A stretch of 64,000 nt of DNA from Ignatzschineria indica (GCF_003121925.1 NZ_QEWR01000002.1:806001-870000); one strand, 5' to 3'. Shown: positions 1 through 8,966, numbered from the stretch's first letter. Numbers and translations: made by a program. The notes: generated from the sequence alone by a model not told the origin.

Positions 1-681
1 CAATATATCGATGTAGTAATTCCTCGTGGCGGTAAAGCACTGGTGGAACGGATCAATCACCAAGCAACGGTTCCTGTTATTAAACATCTCGATGGTGTTT
101 GCCATACCTATGTCGATAGTGAAGCGGATATTAACAAAGCTTACCATGTTGTCGATAATGCAAAGACGCAGCGCTTTGCCCCTTGTAACACGATGGAGAC
201 GCTCTTAATTCATGAGGGAATCTTAAAGAAGTTTCTTCCCGAGATGGCAACGATCTTAGTTGAGAAAGGGGTAGAACTGAGAACTTGTGAAAAAGCTTTA
301 GCACTTCTTAAAGCGGAAAATATTCCGGCAATTATTGCTGCAGAAGAGGATTGGCATGCTGAATATCTCGCCCCAATCTTGGCGGTAAAAGTGGTCAAAA
401 GTATGGAAGAAGCCATTACACATATTAATCATTATGGTTCCCACCATACCGATGTGATCTTGACGGAGAACTACTCTAAAGCGATGCATTTCCTCCGCGC
501 TGTTGATTCCGCTTGTGTCATGATCAATGCCTCATCCCGATTCTGTGATGGCTTTGAATTTGGTCTAGGTGCAGAGATTGGCATCTCTACCGATAAGCTT
601 CATGTTCGCGGTCCTGTAGGGCTTGAGGGCTTAACCTCACAAAAATATATTGTGCTCGGCCATGGTGAGGGGCGTCAATAG
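1..681 (+). CDS. proA: Gamma-glutamyl phosphate reductase, C-terminal part (5' end outside window)
   Basis: The reading frame is open from base 1 and ends with TAG at 679-681, giving the last 226 residues of a protein normally near 415. ProA makes glutamate-5-semialdehyde from gamma-glutamyl phosphate with NADPH in the cytosol, the second step of proline synthesis. The frame begins inside the conserved stretch [15 protein letters not shown] and contains NTMETLLIH, which includes the region that supplies the catalytic cysteine in many homologues; here the sequence reads [11 protein letters not shown]. It ends with [20 protein letters not shown], typical of the family C-terminus. The GTG at 43 is internal, not a start. 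proB is not in the window. Identification is secure. Confidence 0.95.
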   Translation, partial: QYIDVVIPRGGKALVERINHQATVPVIKHLDGVCHTYVDSEADINKAYHVVDNAKTQRFAPCNTMETLLIHEGILKKFLPEMATILVEKGVELRTCEKALALLKAENIPAIIAAEEDWHAEYLAPILAVKVVKSMEEAITHINHYGSHHTDVILTENYSKAMHFLRAVDSACVMINASSRFCDGFEFGLGAEIGISTDKLHVRGPVGLEGLTSQKYIVLGHGEGRQ

Positions 682-857
682 ATTAAGATCGCCCGTTTCA
701 CCCATCGGTTCTAGAAATATCACTTTGGAATTAAACAATTGATCCCCATTATCAAGTGGTAGAGAATAGAGAAGTATAAAAAGTGTAAAGATTGTAAAGA
801 AACCGACATCAACGCAAAGATATCGCTTAAAAATAATATCTTTGCCCCTTTTGTAGC

Positions 858-863
858 TATAAT
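858..863 (+). promoter_or_regulatory. Candidate -10 box upstream of grxD
   Basis: A perfect TATAAT lies 62 bases before the grxD start, in the 243-base gap after proA. I see no good -35 box at the usual 16-18 base distance, so this rests on the -10 hexamer alone. Confidence 0.35.
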
Positions 864-924
864 ATGCCACCTTCAGGGAATAACTGATAAAATAGAGTGG
901 TATTTTTACTAGGAGTATAAAAAG

Positions 925-1260
925 ATGACAGAACAAGCAACGCTCGAGAAGATCAAGAGCCAAGTAACTGAAAACCCTGTAGTTATCTACATGAAAGGAA
1001 GCCCACAATTTCCAATGTGTGGTTTCTCAAGTCGTGCAGCACAGGCACTTGCAGATACCGGTCTTCCCTTCTCATTTGTAAATGTGATGGATGATCCACA
1101 AATTTTTGAACATCTTCCAAAATATGCAGATTGGCCAACCTTCCCACAAATCTATATCGGTGGAGAGTTGATCGGCGGATGTGACATCATTTTAGAGCTT
1201 GCAGAGCGTAATGATCTCAAGCAGATGATGAATGAAGCGATCGAAAACCAAAAGGCATGA
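925..1260 (+). CDS. grxD: Monothiol glutaredoxin, Grx4 type
   Basis: This 111-residue protein is the CGFS-type glutaredoxin that binds a [2Fe-2S] cluster with glutathione and passes it to client proteins in the cytosol. The monothiol active site CGFS is at residues 32-35 (MCGFSSRA), the cis-proline loop is WPTFPQIYIGGELIGGCDI, and the length matches E. coli GrxD. An AGGAG ribosome site (911-915) sits nine bases before the ATG. It stands alone between proA and upp, with its own candidate -10 box upstream and a hairpin terminator downstream at 1398-1426. Nothing looks unusual. Confidence 0.96.
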   Translation: MTEQATLEKIKSQVTENPVVIYMKGSPQFPMCGFSSRAAQALADTGLPFSFVNVMDDPQIFEHLPKYADWPTFPQIYIGGELIGGCDIILELAERNDLKQMMNEAIENQKA

Positions 1261-1397
1261 TTGGTCGATCACTGATATAAGCGCTTGAGATTAATCAAAT
1301 GAGATCACAAAATACTTATATCGGAACGATCCAGATTCGTACAACTTATGCTAGTACTGTTCACAACTAGTGAGTACTAGCGCAATTCATTAATTAC

Positions 1398-1426
1398 AAA
1401 AAACCCATGCCCAAAATGGGTTTTTT
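1398..1426 (+). terminator. Rho-independent terminator between grxD and upp
   Basis: AAAAAACCCAT (1398-1408) pairs perfectly with ATGGGTTTTTT (1416-1426) around a 7-base loop and ends in six T. It is 138 bases past grxD and only 25 bases before upp, so it could end grxD transcripts or act as an attenuator in the upp leader. The near-symmetric A and T runs would let it work in both directions. Confidence 0.85.
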
Positions 1427-1451
1427 GCTAATTAATTTAAGGAGATAACTC

Positions 1452-2084
1452 ATGAACGTTTTTGAGATTAAACACCCTCTTGTTGCCCATAAAATTGGAA
1501 AGATGCGCAAAAAAGAGATCTCAACAAAAGATTTTAGAGAATTAGCCTCTGAAATCGCCCAGCTTCTTGCCTATGAAGCGACCAAAGATCTTGAGACAGA
1601 ACCTCGCACAGTTGAAGGTTGGGCCGGTGATGTTGAAGTAGAGCAGATCAAAGGAAAGAAAGTTACCATCGTTCCGATCCTAAGAGCGGGTATCGGTATG
1701 CAACAAGGTGTTTTAGAGTTGATCCCTGGCGCGCGCGTCTCTGTCGTTGGCTTTGAACGTGATCCTGAAACTTTAGAAGCTGTTGCCTACTATCAGAAGC
1801 TCACCACTCATCTTGAAGATCGTACTGCGCTTATTATCGACCCGATGTTAGCAACAGGCGGCACCGCAATTGCAACTATCGATCTCCTCAAGAATGCTGG
1901 CTGTAAGAAGATTAAAGCACTCTTTTTAGTTGCAGCTCCTGAAGGTATTGAAAAATTACATGCAAAGCATCCTGATGTTGATATCTATACAGCATCGATC
2001 GATCAAGGCTTAAATGAAGATGCCTACATCCTTCCAGGCTTAGGCGATGCCGGTGATAAGATCTTCGGTACGGTTGAAGGCTAA
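1452..2084 (+). CDS. upp: Uracil phosphoribosyltransferase
   Basis: Upp converts uracil and PRPP to UMP in pyrimidine salvage. The 210-residue length is standard for the family (208-210). Visible signatures are PILRAGIGM at 75-83, the PRPP-binding loop [10 protein letters not shown] at 130-139, and the C-terminal [15 protein letters not shown] that closes over uracil. AAGGAGAT lies seven bases before the ATG. No uraA permease follows; the next gene is slt. A hairpin terminator lies directly in front of the ribosome site, which leaves open leader attenuation. Confidence 0.97.
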   Translation: MNVFEIKHPLVAHKIGKMRKKEISTKDFRELASEIAQLLAYEATKDLETEPRTVEGWAGDVEVEQIKGKKVTIVPILRAGIGMQQGVLELIPGARVSVVGFERDPETLEAVAYYQKLTTHLEDRTALIIDPMLATGGTAIATIDLLKNAGCKKIKALFLVAAPEGIEKLHAKHPDVDIYTASIDQGLNEDAYILPGLGDAGDKIFGTVEG

Positions 2085-2122
2085 TAATTACCGATAGTTA
2101 TGGTAGAATCGGGGCGTAATAC

Positions 2123-2136
2123 TTGATCTAAATCAA
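2123..2136 (+). promoter_or_regulatory. Candidate FNR/ANR-type operator
   Basis: The sequence TTGATCTAAATCAA matches the FNR consensus TTGAT-N4-ATCAA at all ten specified positions, and the dyad extends one base pair further each side (CTTGAT...ATCAAG). It lies 117 bases before the slt start and 38 bases past the upp stop. The match is seen directly. That an FNR or ANR protein binds here, and that slt is the target, is inference. Confidence 0.5.
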
Positions 2137-2253
2137 GTGGAATCTTAAGCGTAATCGATTGATAGATCACCGATCTATTGACCGAATAGGACTGATGATC
2201 ACTACTCGCTATCGATATTACGCTTCATCTATTATTTAGGAAATGGACTTGAT

Positions 2254-4197
2254 ATGACCCTATTGTTACGAAATAAGCGATCAATCTGCGCGCTACTTTT
2301 AAGCTCTCTTCTCACACTTCCTCTTTGGGGAAATGGAATGGAGATTACAGAAGAGCAGGCATTTATCAATGGAAAACAGGCAATTGTTAAGAAAGATTGG
2401 CAAGCCTATCAACAATATCGCGATCAACTCCAAAACTCCTCTCTCCTTCCCTATTTAGAGTTCTACTACTATCAAGAGCGAATCGATGAGAGCGATCCTC
2501 AAGAGGTTCTCGACTTTACCGATCGCCATGCAAAAGAGCCCTTTGCTAATACATTAAAGATCAATCTCTTTCAAAATCGAGAGAAGAGGGAGAATTACCA
2601 ATTCATTCTCGATCATGCACAGTTTGCAGATACATTGAGTTTACGATGCTATCTCTACAATGCGCAGCAGAAGAGTGCTCAATTTAATTTCGCTGAATTT
2701 CAGAAAGATTGGGAGAAGCAACTACAACTGCCTAATAGTTGCTTGCCAGCGGAGCGCTACTGGTTACAGAACAACCAAAATACCGCTCTTGTTGAGAATA
2801 AGATCGAAGCACTTCTCTTAGCGGGAAGAGTCTCTAAAGCAGAGAGTCTTATTACAACGCTTCCTGAAGAGAAGCAGAACTATTTTCAATACTTTGCCAA
2901 TCTTCTAAAAGATCCTAGCGCTATTATGGTTCAAAAGAGCTACTATCCCGACAGTCAGAAGCTCTATAACAGAGTATTGCAAAAATGGTCGAGTCAAGAC
3001 TCCTTAAAAGCAGAAGCAGGTTTACAGTTAGCGAAGGAGAAATCGCTTCTGACCGATGAGGACTATATCAAATTACGCAACCGTATCGCCGTCTTTCAAG
3101 CAGGGCGCGCTGATGCTGTAGCACCTCTTGATAAGATTCTTGCCATCCCTGTCGATGAGCGAGATGATCAATTGATTCAATGGGGTTTTCGTTTAGCGGC
3201 TAAAGAGGGAAATTACCCCATTGCACTTGCCCTTCTCTCCCATCTCTCTCCTGAAGCGCAAAAAGAGGATGTCTGGCGCTACTGGTTAGGCAGAACCTAT
3301 ATGGAGATTGGCGATCATGAACAGGCAAAATATTACTACAAACTTATTCAGAACCAACCCTCTTTCTACGGTTTTTTAGCAGCAGATGCTCTAGAACACA
3401 ATTATGATGGCATCAATGCAATTGCTAAAAATAAGAAGATAAAGAGTGACACACCGCTTCCACAACGCTTTATAGTGGGATTACTGCTTGCTAAAGCCAA
3501 TGAGGAGTACTTTAGTCGCGCTAAATGGCAAGAGGCACTACGCAATAGCACACAAGCAGAACAAGAGGCAGGAAGTATCGCCGCCTTTGATGCTGGTTTT
3601 TATAACTTAAGTCTCCAAGCGGCAACTAGAGCCCGTGCTGAAGGTGGCATCTACTACCGTTATCCAACCGCTTATCTCCCAATTATTGAGAAATATAGCG
3701 ATCAACTGGTCACAGAGCCGATTGTCTTAGGACTCATTCGTCAAGAGAGCCTCTTCCATGAACGAGCAAAATCTCCGGCAAGCGCTTATGGTTTGATGCA
3801 ATTACTCATTCCGACAGCAGAGCGTGTCTCCCTCTCTCTCAATGAGAAAGAACGAGAATCTCTCTATGATCCTGAGGCAAATATCCGTTACGGCATCACC
3901 TATCTCCATCAATTGAAAGAGAATGTAGGAAGTTGTATCCCCTATATGTTAGCAAGCTATAATGCCGGTCCTCACAATGTAAAAAAGTGGCTTCCTAACG
4001 AGGATGAGCAACTCGATATGGCACTCTGGATCGAAACAATCCCCTTCTATGAGACACGGGGATATGTGAAAAATGTCTTGAGTAATGCTGTGATCTACCA
4101 TGCGCTCAATCGTGATCCGAAGCGTCTTTCAGAATATCTTAGCTGTACAACCACTCGTGAGCCGCAAACGACAACTGTTGTAGAGAAAGGGAGTTAA
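2254..4197 (+). CDS. slt: Soluble lytic murein transglycosylase
   Basis: This 647-residue periplasmic enzyme cleaves the MurNAc-GlcNAc bond of peptidoglycan to give 1,6-anhydro products. Residues 1-27 form a signal peptide (positive start, then a hydrophobic run ending PLWGNG). A long alpha-helical solenoid of TPR-like helices follows to about residue 480, and the C-terminal SLT domain holds the catalytic glutamate E498 in LGLIRQESLFHERAKSPASA, then AYGLMQL, ASYNAGP and ETRGYVKNVL. Length matches E. coli Slt70 (645). The next gene starts six bases after the stop, so it is probably cotranscribed. A candidate FNR site lies upstream. Confidence 0.95.
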   Translation: MTLLLRNKRSICALLLSSLLTLPLWGNGMEITEEQAFINGKQAIVKKDWQAYQQYRDQLQNSSLLPYLEFYYYQERIDESDPQEVLDFTDRHAKEPFANTLKINLFQNREKRENYQFILDHAQFADTLSLRCYLYNAQQKSAQFNFAEFQKDWEKQLQLPNSCLPAERYWLQNNQNTALVENKIEALLLAGRVSKAESLITTLPEEKQNYFQYFANLLKDPSAIMVQKSYYPDSQKLYNRVLQKWSSQDSLKAEAGLQLAKEKSLLTDEDYIKLRNRIAVFQAGRADAVAPLDKILAIPVDERDDQLIQWGFRLAAKEGNYPIALALLSHLSPEAQKEDVWRYWLGRTYMEIGDHEQAKYYYKLIQNQPSFYGFLAADALEHNYDGINAIAKNKKIKSDTPLPQRFIVGLLLAKANEEYFSRAKWQEALRNSTQAEQEAGSIAAFDAGFYNLSLQAATRARAEGGIYYRYPTAYLPIIEKYSDQLVTEPIVLGLIRQESLFHERAKSPASAYGLMQLLIPTAERVSLSLNEKERESLYDPEANIRYGITYLHQLKENVGSCIPYMLASYNAGPHNVKKWLPNEDEQLDMALWIETIPFYETRGYVKNVLSNAVIYHALNRDPKRLSEYLSCTTTREPQTTTVVEKGS

Positions 4198-4203
4198 AAA
4201 CAG

Positions 4204-4749
4204 ATGCTCTATAAACTGCTCTTGATCGTTTTGATCATTTTAGGTTTCTTTCTCTTTCTTCGTTGGAAGATGATGCCGAAAAAAGTTGTGGAGGTCGATC
4301 GCCCTGTTCCTGCCTCATGGTATCAAGCGATTCCTAACCTCTTCACACCGGCAGAGCAGCTCTTTCTCTCCTCTTTAGAAGTGGCCCTTGCCGGCATACC
4401 GGTAAAGATCTTTGGTAAAGTACGGATTGCCGATATTATCAAGGTGAGACCCGGGCTTGAACGGAGCGATTATGCCGGCGCATTTAGTAAAATTCGTTCA
4501 AAACATGTCGATTTTGTCTTAGTGCATCCTTTAACAACAGCACCTCTTCTCGTAATTGAGCTTGATGATAGTACCCATGATCAATATGAGCGCAAAGTGC
4601 GTGATGCTTTTGTCGATGAAGCGCTCTATCAAGCACAGATTCCCATTCTGCATGTTCCCCTTCGTAAACGTTATATCGAGCATAATCTCCGCGCACAGAT
4701 TATCGAGATCTTAAGACAGCATCACGATTATCGTTTTCAGGAGATGTAA
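4204..4749 (+). CDS. Membrane-anchored DUF2726 protein, nuclease-like fold
   Basis: The 181-residue protein starts with one membrane helix (residues 3-20, mostly Leu/Ile/Phe) and a basic turn WKMMPKK, then a DUF2726 domain at about 40-155. The domain holds D103 in VDFVLVHP and E119 in LLVIELDD, followed by HDQYERKVRDAFVDE and ILHVPLRKRY. A D...ExD/K arrangement after paired strands resembles the restriction-endonuclease-like (PD-(D/E)XK) core that has been suggested for this family, but here the third residue is D rather than K, so catalysis is uncertain. It starts six bases after slt. No substrate is known to me. Confidence 0.75.
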   Translation: MLYKLLLIVLIILGFFLFLRWKMMPKKVVEVDRPVPASWYQAIPNLFTPAEQLFLSSLEVALAGIPVKIFGKVRIADIIKVRPGLERSDYAGAFSKIRSKHVDFVLVHPLTTAPLLVIELDDSTHDQYERKVRDAFVDEALYQAQIPILHVPLRKRYIEHNLRAQIIEILRQHHDYRFQEM

Positions 4750-4789
4750 AATCGAAAACGCCTTAACATTAGATTCACAAAAAAGGGAG

Positions 4790-5089
4790 TTGCACTACTT
4801 CTATGTTCTCCATTGCCGGGATAATACCCTCTATGCCGGCTATACCAAAGATCTTACCAGAAGATTAGCAGAACATAATCTTGGGAAAGGGGCCAAATAT
4901 ACCCGCCCGATGTCGCGTCGTCCTGCCACAATGATCTTCGCGAAACGCTATCTTAGCCGAAGTGCAGCAATGAAAGCAGAGTATGCCTTTAAGCAACTTC
5001 CTCGTCGAGAAAAAGAGCTCTACCTTAAAACAGAACCACTGTCCTGCACCCTTCCTAATGTTCATATCGATTATTCTCAAATAGATTAA
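4790..5089 (+). CDS. GIY-YIG domain protein, YhbQ/UPF0213 type
   Basis: This 99-residue protein is nearly all GIY-YIG domain: YFYVL at 3-7, LYAGYTKDLTRRLAEHN at 14-30 with the conserved Arg and the His-Asn pair, and KGAKYTR. Small stand-alone proteins of this type are common in bacteria; their role is not settled, with DNA repair or nuclease activity proposed. TTG at 4790 is chosen because it puts the first strand right at the N-terminus as in homologues. The GGGAG at 4785-4789 touches this TTG, which is too close for an ordinary ribosome site, and the frame stays open upstream, so the start is uncertain. It lies 40 bases after the DUF2726 gene. Confidence 0.85.
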   Translation: MHYFYVLHCRDNTLYAGYTKDLTRRLAEHNLGKGAKYTRPMSRRPATMIFAKRYLSRSAAMKAEYAFKQLPRREKELYLKTEPLSCTLPNVHIDYSQID

Positions 5090-5207
5090 GATTCCATCCA
5101 TCGCAAAAAATCTGGTGCTATATCACTGTATTTCTTCAATCCATCCTGTAAAATACTCTATTCCAACCGTGGTATCTCCCGGGACAAGGCAATAGAGGAT
5201 TTTATTG

Positions 5208-6407
5208 ATGAAAGCAGAGATTATAGTCAGTGGTTCAGAACTTCTTTTAGGTCAATCAATCGATACAAATGGCCCTTGGATTGCGCGTCAATTGAGTGAA
5301 ATCGGGATCGATTGCCATTTTAAATCCACCGTAGGGGATAATCTCAACAATATGGCCACAACGCTTGCACGTGCCTTTAGTCGTGCCGATATTATTCTCT
5401 GCACAGGCGGATTAGGACCCACGCAAGATGATATCACTCGTGAAGCTGTTGCCAAAGCACTCGATCTTCCACTCATCTATGATGAGACACTTGCTGAAGT
5501 CATTCGGGAGAAGTTTCGCCAACGCAATAGAACGATGTCTGATAATAACTTACGCCAAGCTTTCTATCCTGAAGGTGCTGACATCTTAGAGGCCTTTCCC
5601 GGCACTGCCCCCGGCATCCATCTTCAATATGAAGGAAAACATCTCTTTCTAATGCCCGGCGTTCCTGCTGAGATGAAGGTGATGATGGAGCAAGATGTGA
5701 TTCCCTATCTTTTAACGCTTCTACCTGATGTCGAACGGATCTACACAAAGACGCTTCGTTGTTGGGGAAAAGGGGAATCCGATATCTCTGCACTGTTATC
5801 GGAGATTAATGATGAGCTCGATCATCTCCCCAATCCTAAGCTCTCCTTTCTTGCCTCTGGTATTGAAGGCATTCAGGTTCGTTTCTCTGCTAAAACTCAT
5901 TCCGAATCTGCGGCGATGGCTTTAATTGAACCCTTTGCTCAACGTGCTAAAACGCTTCTCGGAGATCTCTGTTTTGGCGAAGATCAGATGAGCATGGAAT
6001 CAGTTGTTGCCGATCTTCTCAATGAAAAACAGCTCACTTTAGGGTTATATGAATCTTTTAGTGAAGGGATGATCTCTAGTCGCCTTAATGAGAAGAGTGA
6101 TCGAGAGCACTACTTCAAAGGCGCTTGGATCGAAAGTCGCTATCAAGATCTCTCTGTCGAAGCATATAAAACCAAGCTCTACTATATTCAATCCTTAAGT
6201 CACGCCGATTTGGTGGCGACCGTTCATGGTGAAAAAGTGGGACAAAATATGAAGTTAACGCTACTACTTCAACATCATGATCGACTTCATGAAAAAGAGA
6301 TGGTAATCCCCTACTTCAATCATCAAGCAACTGTGAGTTTCTCAGTGATCAATCTTCTCAATATGGTACGGCTCTATCTTCTAGATGCTCTAGATCAACA
6401 GCAATAA
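5208..6407 (+). CDS. cinA: CinA-family protein with decayed C-terminal deamidase domain
   Basis: The N-terminal half (about 1-170) is a clear MoCF/CinA nucleotide-binding domain: EIIVSGSELLLGQSIDTNGP, TGGLGPTQDDITREAVA and PGVPAEMKVMME. This domain carries ADP-ribose pyrophosphatase activity in studied homologues. The C-terminal half should be the PncC-type NMN deamidase. Here the ESCTGG nucleophile motif reads ESFSEG (282-287), and the later GIAGPDGG-type motif cannot be found, so deamidase activity is probably lost. Length 399 is near the usual 400-420. ATG at 5208 is preferred over TTG at 5205 because AGAGGA at 5194-5199 is then eight bases away. Confidence 0.85.
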   Translation: MKAEIIVSGSELLLGQSIDTNGPWIARQLSEIGIDCHFKSTVGDNLNNMATTLARAFSRADIILCTGGLGPTQDDITREAVAKALDLPLIYDETLAEVIREKFRQRNRTMSDNNLRQAFYPEGADILEAFPGTAPGIHLQYEGKHLFLMPGVPAEMKVMMEQDVIPYLLTLLPDVERIYTKTLRCWGKGESDISALLSEINDELDHLPNPKLSFLASGIEGIQVRFSAKTHSESAAMALIEPFAQRAKTLLGDLCFGEDQMSMESVVADLLNEKQLTLGLYESFSEGMISSRLNEKSDREHYFKGAWIESRYQDLSVEAYKTKLYYIQSLSHADLVATVHGEKVGQNMKLTLLLQHHDRLHEKEMVIPYFNHQATVSFSVINLLNMVRLYLLDALDQQQ

Positions 6408-6411
6408 CCAC

Positions 6412-7267
6412 GGCATCCAAGATACCAACCTGCGGGCATGCACCGGTTAAAAGAACGAAATAGTCGGCTCCCGCAGTTCCATGAATTCTCTTAAGAATCA
6501 TAAAAATGATTAATTGAAACAACAAAGGCTGTTACGTTGCCGGATCTTACTATCTCATTCTTCCAGAAATCTTGCGCCGGCAATAGGCATCAGAGATACC
6601 GCCCTGCGGGCATGCAGAAGTAATAAGAATGAAGTAGTCGGTTCCCGCAGTTCCACGAATTCTCTTAAGAATCATAAAAATGATTAGTTGAAACAACAAA
6701 GACTGTTGCGTTGCCGGATCTTACTATCGCGTTCTTCCCCAAATTGCGTGCCGGAAATAGGCATCAGAGATACCGACCTGCGGGCATGCAGTAGTGATAA
6801 GAGCGAAATAGTCGGTTCCCGCAGTTCCACGAATTCTCTTAAGAATCATAAAAATGATTAGTTGAAACAACAAAGGCTGTTGCATTGCCGGGTCTTACTA
6901 TCTCATTCTTCCAGAAATCTTACGCCAGCAATAGGCATTAGAGATGCCGACCTGCGGGCATGCAGAAGTAATAAGAATGAAGTAGTCGGTTCCCGCAGTC
7001 CCACGAATTCTCTTAAGAATCATAAAAATGATTAGTTGAAACAACAAAGGCTGTTGCGTTGCCGGATCGTACTATCGCTTTCTTCCCCAAATTGCGGCCG
7101 GCAAAGGGCATCAGAGATACCGACCTGCGGGCATGCACCGGTTAAAAGAGCGAAATGGTCGGCTCCCGCGGCTCCACGAACCTTCTTATTGAAAAGATTA
7201 AAACTAACTGAAGCTGAACGTTGCCGGAGATCACCATCGCATTCTTCCGAAAATCACGCGCCGGCAA
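6412..7267. repeat. Tandem array of 174-bp mosaic repeats (array A)
   Basis: Five head-to-tail units begin at 6412, 6586, 6760, 6934 and 7107, each opening with GGCATC; unit lengths are 174, 174, 174 and 173, and the last is divergent and shorter. Each unit holds two GC-rich 47-bp modules. Module X, for example 6604-6650, has CTGCGGG and CCCGCAG ends around 33 bases. Module Y, for example 6537-6583, has TTGCCGG and CCGGCAA ends around 33 bases. Y and the next X are 20 bases apart, X and the next Y 60. The 20-base gap forms a small hairpin in some copies. The array fills the 964-base space between cinA and mutT, with no convincing reading frame. Related copies occur at 11121-11284 and 15718-16544, in the opposite orientation. 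Confidence 0.95.
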
Positions 7268-7371
7268 AGGGCGATCTCCTATCACCGGCAAATAGTGATC
7301 AATCCCCTCGACTATTGAGAATTCGCTATAATAGAGATTCCTAATAAAAACCTCATTGAAAAGAGTGATAG

Positions 7372-7785
7372 ATGAAGAAAAAGATTAGAGTGGTTGCCGC
7401 CATTATTTGGGATGAGCGAAGAGAGAGAATCCTTTTAAGTCGCCGAAAAGCAGAACAAGATTTTGCCGGTCTCTGGGAATTTCCCGGCGGAAAAGTCGAA
7501 GAGGGTGAACCGGATCAAGCCGCTTTAGTGCGAGAACTAAAAGAGGAGATCGCAATTGAAGCAACCCTCTTTGAGGAGGCACTCTCCTTTCAATACCATT
7601 ATCCCGATAAAACGATCGACTTTGTCATCTTTGAAGTCTTTAGCTTTACAGGAATACCTCAAGGCGCCGAATCACAAGAGATCGCTTGGGTTGAACAAGA
7701 TCAATTGAGCGAACGACAATTTCCGGCAGCTAATAAAATGATGATCGACTATCTACAAGAAAAATCAGACCATAAGCTCGAATAA
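7372..7785 (+). CDS. mutT: MutT-like Nudix hydrolase
   Basis: The 137-residue protein is the size of MutT, which hydrolyses 8-oxo-dGTP so that it is not built into DNA. The Nudix box spans residues 40-62: G40, E46, R54-E55-L56 and E58-E59 are all in place, but the glycine near the end of the box (GU) is Ala61. WEFPGGKVEEGE before the box and QEIAWVEQDQL and FPAANKMMIDYL after it are typical of MutT. A TATAAT box at 7327-7332 lies upstream without a clear -35. The gene follows repeat array A and converges on ruvA. MutT is the best call; another (deoxy)nucleotide-cleaning Nudix enzyme is possible. Confidence 0.85.
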   Translation: MKKKIRVVAAIIWDERRERILLSRRKAEQDFAGLWEFPGGKVEEGEPDQAALVRELKEEIAIEATLFEEALSFQYHYPDKTIDFVIFEVFSFTGIPQGAESQEIAWVEQDQLSERQFPAANKMMIDYLQEKSDHKLE

Positions 7786-7792
7786 AATGGCG

Positions 7793-7824
7793 TAAAAAAT
7801 GCCGAGTATTATAACCTCGGCATT
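7793..7824 (-). terminator. Bidirectional terminator between mutT and ruvA
   Basis: AATGCCGAG (7798-7806) pairs with CTCGGCATT (7816-7824) around a 9-base loop. Read on the minus strand the stem is followed by six T, a good terminator for the ruvA operon; on the plus strand only a weak T-rich tail follows mutT. Confidence 0.8.
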
Positions 7825-7878
7825 CTTGTTTCATGATTTTCTCTTGATGATTGAGATGACAACCTTAAACAGTCATGA

Positions 7879-8487
7879 TCACAATTTGAGCGCTAATGGA
7901 ATAATCGCCTCTAATGTTAAACCTGGTTTTGCAATCTTATTGACGCGTTTTTTCGCTTCAGTTTGACTATAACCAAGACTCACTAACGCTTCAATGGCAT
8001 CTGTGATAATCGCATCACCATCAGAGATTAACATTCCACTGCTAGTAGCAATCAGATCATCGGTAATATCAAGTGGTGCTAAGGCTTTAATCTTATCCCG
8101 AAGCTCTACAATCAGTCGCTCTGCCGTCTTCTTACCCACTCCAGGAACCTTTGTTAAACTATTGAGATCTTCGGTCTGAATCACACGATAGAGCTCCTCT
8201 GCAGAGAGCCCAGAGAGAATAAGAATCGCACTCTTAGGACCAATACCCGAAACACGAATCAAGAGACGAAATGCTTCTCGCTCTTTAGGGCTACTAAAAC
8301 CATAAAGAAGTGAGGCATCTTCCCGCACAACATGATGTATTGTTAGCTGAACGTCCTCCCCTTCACTCGGTAATTGTGCAAAGCTACTCATCGGTAGCTC
8401 CACTTCATAACCAACACCACCTACATCGATCAAAGCCTGATTTGGCAGACGCTTCTCTGCCAAAATACCGGTTAAACGACCAATCAT
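7879..8487 (-). CDS. ruvA: Holliday junction branch migration protein RuvA
   Basis: RuvA (202 residues) binds four-way DNA junctions as a tetramer and loads the RuvB motor. Domain I begins [12 protein letters not shown] and holds [12 protein letters not shown]; domain II has the two helix-hairpin-helix motifs around [18 protein letters not shown] and [19 protein letters not shown]; domain III at the C-terminus ([20 protein letters not shown]) contacts RuvB. Its start overlaps the ruvC stop by four bases, so translation is probably coupled. A terminator follows directly, and ruvB, often the next gene, is absent here. Confidence 0.97.
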   Translation of the reverse strand: MIGRLTGILAEKRLPNQALIDVGGVGYEVELPMSSFAQLPSEGEDVQLTIHHVVREDASLLYGFSSPKEREAFRLLIRVSGIGPKSAILILSGLSAEELYRVIQTEDLNSLTKVPGVGKKTAERLIVELRDKIKALAPLDITDDLIATSSGMLISDGDAIITDAIEALVSLGYSQTEAKKRVNKIAKPGLTLEAIIPLALKL

Positions 8488-8966
8488 ACTAATCCCCCTA
8501 ACTTTGAATGAAATGCATGTGTTAATGCTGCGGCCAAAGCATCTGCCGCATCTGCTTGTGGCTTGCGATTTAACTTTAAAAGGCTCTGAACCATATGTTG
8601 CACCTGCTCTTTAGCCGCATGCCCACGCCCCACAACCGTCTGCTTAATACGGGTTGCCGCATACTCCGCGACGATTAATTCTGCCATCGCCGCAGCACAC
8701 ATCACAACACCACGAGCTTGCCCTAATTTAAGGGCCGATTGTGGATTTTTGTGTAAAAAAACCTCTTCAATCGAGAGGACTTCAGGACGATAGAGCGCAA
8801 TCAACTGATCGACACCCTGAAAAATCGTTAAGAGGCGATTGGCCATCGGTTCATCTGTCTTCATTCGAATACAGCCAGAATCCACATATTGTGGCCTTCT
8901 ACCGCTAGCATCAATCACCCCATAACCGGTAATTCTAGAACCTGGATCGATTCCTAATATAATCAT
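8484..8966 (-). CDS. ruvC: Crossover junction endodeoxyribonuclease RuvC
   Basis: RuvC (160 residues) resolves Holliday junctions by paired nicks. The four catalytic acidic residues are visible: D7 in [15 protein letters not shown]67 in [20 protein letters not shown], and D139 and D142 in [14 protein letters not shown]. Length is slightly below the E. coli protein (173). It lies 29 bases after yebC and overlaps ruvA by four bases, the usual yebC-ruvC-ruvA order, so it is cotranscribed with both. Confidence 0.97.
   Translation of the reverse strand: MIILGIDPGSRITGYGVIDASGRRPQYVDSGCIRMKTDEPMANRLLTIFQGVDQLIALYRPEVLSIEEVFLHKNPQSALKLGQARGVVMCAAAMAELIVAEYAATRIKQTVVGRGHAAKEQVQHMVQSLLKLNRKPQADAADALAAALTHAFHSKLGGLV

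Noticed and set aside
637-1008. Open minus frame of 123 codons across the proA-grxD gap.
   Set aside because: It overlaps grxD and the end of proA antisense, has no ribosome site, and its Phe/Leu-rich sequence comes from AT-rich non-coding DNA.
6412-7267. Tandem units suggested a CRISPR array.
   Set aside because: Units are 174 bp with conserved sequence throughout; there are no short identical repeats separated by unique spacers and no cas genes.
7036-7344. Open plus frame of 102 codons before mutT.
   Set aside because: It lies across the last units of repeat array A and is rich in Arg, Pro and Ser because of the GC-rich modules.
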